Of a stretch of 64,000 nt of DNA, positions 60,719 to 64,000 are shown one piece after another. Positions within the stretch are counted from its first letter, which is position 1; every line of letters starts with the position of its first letter. The notes under the pieces were generated by a model that saw only the letters and a program-made list of their open reading frames with translations, made no database searches and had not been told where the DNA came from. Source of the DNA: JAJDNS01 sp963578825 (GTDB lineage: Bacteria > Acidobacteriota > Vicinamibacteria > Fen-336); assembly GCA_963578825.1 (NCBI GenBank), contig CAUZDW010000012.1:40601-104600 (forward strand), read 5' to 3'. Both the position numbers and the translations under genes were made by a program.

Positions 60719-61171
60719 CTACTCCGACCCGATCTCCCCTGCGGCCCGGACGACACGGGTGTTGGACGGGGCCAGGCGCTGGGCTTTCTCCAGGACCCGC
60801 CTGGCGCGAACACGGAGGCCCTGTTGGTTTAGAAGCAGGGCCAGATCGACAAGCAGGCCCGCGTTCTTCGGGTCGAGCTGGGCCGCCCCGAGAAGAGCAC
60901 CGTGGCGCTCGAACGCGTCGCGGGCGATCTCCTCGGGCGTCGTCGGCTGCGGTCGCTCCCGCTGCTGGTCGTACTCGGAGCGCTGACGCTCGTTGCTGAG
61001 CGTGTTGAAGGCCGTCGTGATGTCCTGGAGGACCTTCGAAGCGGCGTCCTTCCTGGCACCGTCCGGAAAGCGATCGGGGTGGTTCTCGCGCGCCAGCGCG
61101 GCATAGGCTTTCCGGATATCGGAGGTCGATGCGCCGGAACTCACGCCGAGGAGCTCGTAGTAGTCCTCCAT
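60719..61171 (-). CDS. DnaJ-domain protein
   Basis: 150 aa. The J domain at the N-terminus has DYYELLGVSSGASTSDIRKA, YAALARENHPDRFPDGARKD (HPD) and VLQDITTAFNTLSNERQRSE. A TPR-like C-terminus follows (FERHGALLGAAQLDPKNAGL and VRARRVLEKAQRLAP). It recruits an Hsp70. It lies just downstream of the HEAT gene and upstream of the phosphatase. Confidence 0.9.
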   Translation of the reverse strand: MEDYYELLGVSSGASTSDIRKAYAALARENHPDRFPDGARKDAASKVLQDITTAFNTLSNERQRSEYDQQRERPQPTTPEEIARDAFERHGALLGAAQLDPKNAGLLVDLALLLNQQGLRVRARRVLEKAQRLAPSNTRVVRAAGEIGSE

Positions 61172-61175
61172 CGAT

Positions 61176-62238
61176 CTATTGCTTCTGCCGCACGAATTTC
61201 AGCGCCTGTCTCCGGATGGCTTCGGGCACGTTGCGATCGACGGCGATCAGCTTTAGGTCGCGCGGGTTGACCCGGGGCAGGTGAGTGAGCGACAAGCCGA
61301 TGGGCGTGCGGGGATTCTTGACGAGATTGGAGATCACAGCGCCGCTCTTGGTCCAGTCGCGATGGTTTCCGATGGTGCGAAGCACGTCGCTCGAGACGCT
61401 CCTCATCGCCGAGATCGCTTCCACCTCGGGCGGGCTGAGCTTCGGGCTTCCGAGCACAGCGGTGGCGATGATCTGGTTGGGATCCCTGATCAGGATGGCT
61501 CTCTCCTCCCGGGTGCCCTTGAGCGCGGTGACCAGCTTGTCCTTCATGCTCATCCTGTAGATCTTCTGGACAGCAGCGACTTTCTCCGTCTGATCTCGCT
61601 CGTCGTCGGTAAAGATAGCGCACCATGGCGTCTTCTTCCGAGATCGGCTCGGGCTCAGGCTCGGGCTCGGGCTCCGGTGCAGGCGGGGGTGGCGGAGGCT
61701 CGGCCTCCCGAGGCTTCGGCGGGGCCTCGGGCTCCGCGCCGATCTTGAACGTCTCACGGAGCTCGTTCAGACGTCGACGCTGGTCGTTGTTGAGGCGCGA
61801 GTTGCCCTCGAGCGCCTCGAGAAGCGACGTGCGACGGAGGAGACGAACCTGGTTGATGACCACCAGCTCGGCCAGCTCCTGGGGCAGCTCCGGGGCGAGT
61901 GCTTCGATGGTGTCGTCGGTCGTCGAGGGATTCTGCAGCACCGCCTCGCGCACTTCGCGCTCGCTGCGGTGCGTCGCGATCCACGCGAGCACGCCGACCG
62001 CTGTGCCCTTGTCCTTGGCGATGGGAAGCAGGTCGGCGGCAGGAAACTTCGCCAGAGACTTAGTCGCAGCCTCGCGAACGCCCTCGTCGGCGTCGCGCAC
62101 GAGGTCGGCCCACATCTCGAGCAGGTCCTCGGGAGTGAGTGGCAGCAGACCCTGGGCCGCCATGAGGCGGACGTCCCGGGCAACTCCGCCGCGGCGAAAC
62201 TGATCAACGAGGGGGTTGGTGACGCGCGCGTCCACCAC
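61176..62238 (-). pseudogene. HEAT-like repeat protein with proline-rich linker, frameshifted
   Basis: About 353 aa over two frames. ATG 62238 opens helical repeats (FRRGGVARDVRLMAAQGL, LLEMWADLVRDADEGVREAA, REVREAVLQNPSTTDDTI, VRLLRRTSLLEALEGNSRL). It then has a Pro-Glu linker (PPPPPPAPEPEPEPEPEP) and reads EEDAMVRYL, where one extra T near 61610 shifts the frame. The second frame continues TDDERDQTEKVAAVQKIYRM to ALKFVRQKQ at 61176. It is similar in style to the gene at 63112. Acts probably as a scaffold of the signalling block. Confidence 0.7.
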
Positions 62239-62244
62239 GGTCTC

Positions 62245-63024
62245 CTAGCCGCTCTGCCCGTCGGGCGCGGCCACGCGCTCCGTCTCCACGAGAGCCGGAA
62301 GGCTCTGACGGGTGATGACGATGTTCTTGCGCACCTCGCCGCTTCGGCCGAGAGGAAGCGCCGGCTGGTCGTTCACACGGATGGCCAGCCCGCCGGCGTT
62401 GCCGACGGAAAGGACGATCTCACCGCGGGCCTCCAGGGTCTCGGACTCACCTGCGGCAAGGATGCGGCTGATCACGGTCTCTCCGTCGGCACTCACCTCG
62501 ACCCAGCAGTTCTGCTCGGCGGTCATCGTCAGGACGATCGTGTCGCGTGCCGGCTCCGGCGTGGCCGCAGCACCCGGCGGCGGATAGACACGGTCCGTGG
62601 GCAGCACGGCCGGCGCCACGGGCACCGGCGTGGGAGCGGCCGCGGCCGTCCGCTCGGGCTCCTTGTCGCTGACGGGCCGGAGGACGAGAACGGCCGCGAC
62701 GAGGGCGACCGTGGCGAAGAAGAGGGCCCCGGGGGAGAGCCACGAGGGGCGCTCCGTCGGCTGAACGAGTCGTTGGGACTGTGGTTCCGGACGACCGTGA
62801 AGGGCCAGGAAGTCGGCCACGGCCCGCTCGGGATCCAGGCCGACGAAGGTCGCGTACTGCTTGACGAACGCCCGAGGGAAGAGCCCGCCGGGAAGGACCT
62901 CCACCCGGTCCTCCTCGAGCGCTTCGAGAAAACGAATGCTGAGCCTCGTGTGGTCTGCGATTTCGCGCAGACTCACGCCGCGGAGCTCGCGCTCCCTGCG
63001 AAGGTTGTCTCCAAACGAACCCAT
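62245..63024 (-). CDS. RodZ-like cytoskeletal membrane protein (HTH-TM-DUF4115)
   Basis: 259 aa. N-terminal HTH_25: FGDNLRRERELRGVSLREIA and FPRAFVKQYATFVGLDPER. Linker, then one transmembrane helix (ALFFATVALVAAVLVL), a Pro/Ala linker and a C-terminal DUF4115 domain (LTMTAEQNCWVEVSADGE, SVGNAGGLAIRVNDQPALPL). This is the canonical RodZ layout, unlike the DUF2914 version at 9400. Followed directly by the HEAT gene. Confidence 0.88.
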   Translation of the reverse strand: MGSFGDNLRRERELRGVSLREIADHTRLSIRFLEALEEDRVEVLPGGLFPRAFVKQYATFVGLDPERAVADFLALHGRPEPQSQRLVQPTERPSWLSPGALFFATVALVAAVLVLRPVSDKEPERTAAAAPTPVPVAPAVLPTDRVYPPPGAAATPEPARDTIVLTMTAEQNCWVEVSADGETVISRILAAGESETLEARGEIVLSVGNAGGLAIRVNDQPALPLGRSGEVRKNIVITRQSLPALVETERVAAPDGQSG

Positions 63025-63111
63025 GGGCTCCCGGGCCTCGCGACCCCGCGGCGCAGACGGGCCGCAGCGGAACGGATTTTAGTGTGCTAGGGCGAGGCCT
63101 GTCAAATGTAT

Positions 63112-63888
63112 CTAGTTGAGCCGTCTGGAATTGGGGGCCTCCGCGGTCTCGAGCACGGTGCGGGCAGCCGCACGGACGAGCGGGCGAAGCTCGACGTCCT
63201 CCGCGACGCGCCTCAGGTCCCTGGGCACGAGGGGGCTGATCTGCAGCAGGGCCACCGGCAGCGGCGTCCGGGGCTGCAGAACCAGCGCGAGCCGCGCGGC
63301 GTAGTTCAGCGACCAGCGGGACGAGGACGCGCAGGTCTCCAGGAGCGTCTTCGAAACGTCGTCGCGTCTCAGGACCGCGACGAGATCCTCTTCTCAAAGG
63401 CGAGGGTTCTGCAGGGCGGCCTCGACCACGCGCTGGTCGTCGTCCACCAGCAGCAGAGGTAGCAAGGCGGGTGTCGCCAGGCGGGCGAGGGTGATCCGGT
63501 CCCCCAGGCACAGGTCCTGCACGACGTCCCGAAGAAGGGCCGCGGCGCGAAGCCGGACCCCTGTCGGGACCCACCCCGCCGCGGCCACGTCGGCGAGCTC
63601 GCGCCACGAGAGCTGAGCGAGAAGGCGGAGCGAGAGGCTGCGAGGCACTCGCGGGTTCAGGACCACGCGCGCCAGGACCCGCGGTCGGTCGGACCACGGC
63701 TCCGTGGCAGCCAGCAGCTCCAGGAACCGGGCAGGGACCGCCCGACGGAGAACGGCCAGGAGCACCTGCTCCTCGATGGGCTCGCGCACCAGCTCGCGGA
63801 GTCGCGGGGTGCCCTCGCCGGCCTGGATCAAGGCGGCATGGAGCGCGTCGATCGCCGCCGCTCGAATCGCCTCGCTCCCAGGCACCAC
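63112..63888 (-). pseudogene. HEAT-like repeat protein with in-frame stop codon
   Basis: 258 codons from GTG 63888 to TAG 63112, in one frame. The first 164 codons read helical repeats (LRELVREPIEEQVLLAVLRR, RVLARVVLNPRVPRSLSLRL, PLLLVDDDQRVVEAALQNPRL). Then an in-frame TGA (63394-63396) interrupts, and the same frame continues EEDLVAVLRRDDVSKTLLET, SSSRWSLNYAARLALVLQPR, PLVPRDLRRVAEDVELRPLV to the TAG. The continued homology implies a nonsense change (or a base-call error), not a natural stop. An IS630-type element begins just upstream. Confidence 0.7.
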
Positions 63889-63897
63889 GGACTCCTA

Positions 63898-64000
63898 GTG
63901 TCCTGTTACCGAAATTCGCCTGATAAATAGAGTGACGTGTGGCCCAATAACGGGCATGAGATCAGGACGCCCGAAGGCTGAACTGGTGCTGAGTCGGGAG
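63898..64000 (+). mobile_element. Left end of an IS630-family element, cut by the window edge
   Basis: At a TA (63896-63897), a sequence beginning GTGTCCTGTTACCGAAATTCG resembles an IS630-type terminus. It is followed at 63956 by an ATG that opens MRSGRPKAELVLSRE, the typical N-terminus of IS630 transposases. The remainder lies beyond the window. Confidence 0.6.
63956..64000 (+). CDS. IS630-family transposase, N-terminus only
   Basis: Fifteen residues (MRSGRPKAELVLSRE) match the GRPKAELVLS start common to IS630 transposases. The gene is cut by the end of the window. Confidence 0.6.
   Translation, partial: MRSGRPKAELVLSRE

Overview
The window is GC-rich bacterial chromosome, densely packed on both strands, with many overlapping stop/start codons of the ATGA and GTGA type. 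The gene content is a CarD/HU pair, RodZ-like proteins, PEGA-domain Ser/Thr kinase signalling, a PVC-type CxxCH haem protein, ThuA and sulfatase proteins, MshEN/EAL/PilZ proteins and ECF sigma factors. This mix fits an environmental Acidobacteriota-like organism (Thermoanaerobaculia or a relative), but no rRNA or ribosomal protein is present, so the placement is inference.

Layout. 1-5.2 kb: HAD hydrolase, DegT aminotransferase, a HEAT-like gene, a broken PilZ gene, HU/IHF, CarD, a frameshifted class V aminotransferase, and tRNA-Leu(CAA). 5.2-14.3 kb: large CxxCH haem lipoprotein, M23 peptidase (frameshifted), RodZ/DUF2914 protein, two zinc-ribbon membrane proteins with a macro-domain gene, quinone oxidoreductase, and a small membrane protein. 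14.3-17.3 kb: ThuA protein, Tat-exported dienelactone hydrolase, VapBC module. 17.5-21.3 kb: MazG, then a TetR-SRPBCC-haloalkane dehalogenase operon, then remnants of an ABC exporter. 21.2-31.9 kb: esterase, ECF sigma/anti-sigma/thioredoxin operon, RNase D, a frameshifted kinase-WD40 gene, TIGR02757 protein, deoxyhypusine-synthase-like protein, Tag glycosylase, aldo/keto reductase, double-CDGSH protein and a lipoprotein. 32.4-42.3 kb: complete branched-chain amino acid locus on the minus strand, ilvD then ilvB-ilvN-ilvC-leuA-leuC-leuD-leuB. 42.4-46.7 kb: FISUMP-sulfatase frame, a chimeric binding protein, an AbrB/Doc module and tRNA-Leu(GAG). 46.8-53.8 kb: a large multi-membrane-span protein, a zinc-ribbon gene, an MFS transporter, and c-di-GMP genes (MshEN, degenerate GGDEF-EAL). 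53.8-63.9 kb: a minus-strand signalling block of RodZ, HEAT, DnaJ, PP2C, PEGA Ser/Thr kinase, TPR/NHL, PEGA-PDZ and FHA genes. The right edge is the start of an IS630-type element.

Main discovery: upstream of ilvB there is a full ribosome-mediated attenuator. A 40-codon leader peptide carries a Leu-rich run followed by Ile codons. Its last codons can pair perfectly over 12 nt with the 5' arm of an intrinsic terminator. A consensus-like promoter lies so close to the leader ATG that the leader peptide is probably translated from a leaderless mRNA. Similar -10-like boxes 6-9 nt before start codons recur at other genes here.

Caution: about ten genes are broken by single-base frameshifts, plus one in-frame TGA. 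They could be real decay or assembly indels. Each is described as read.
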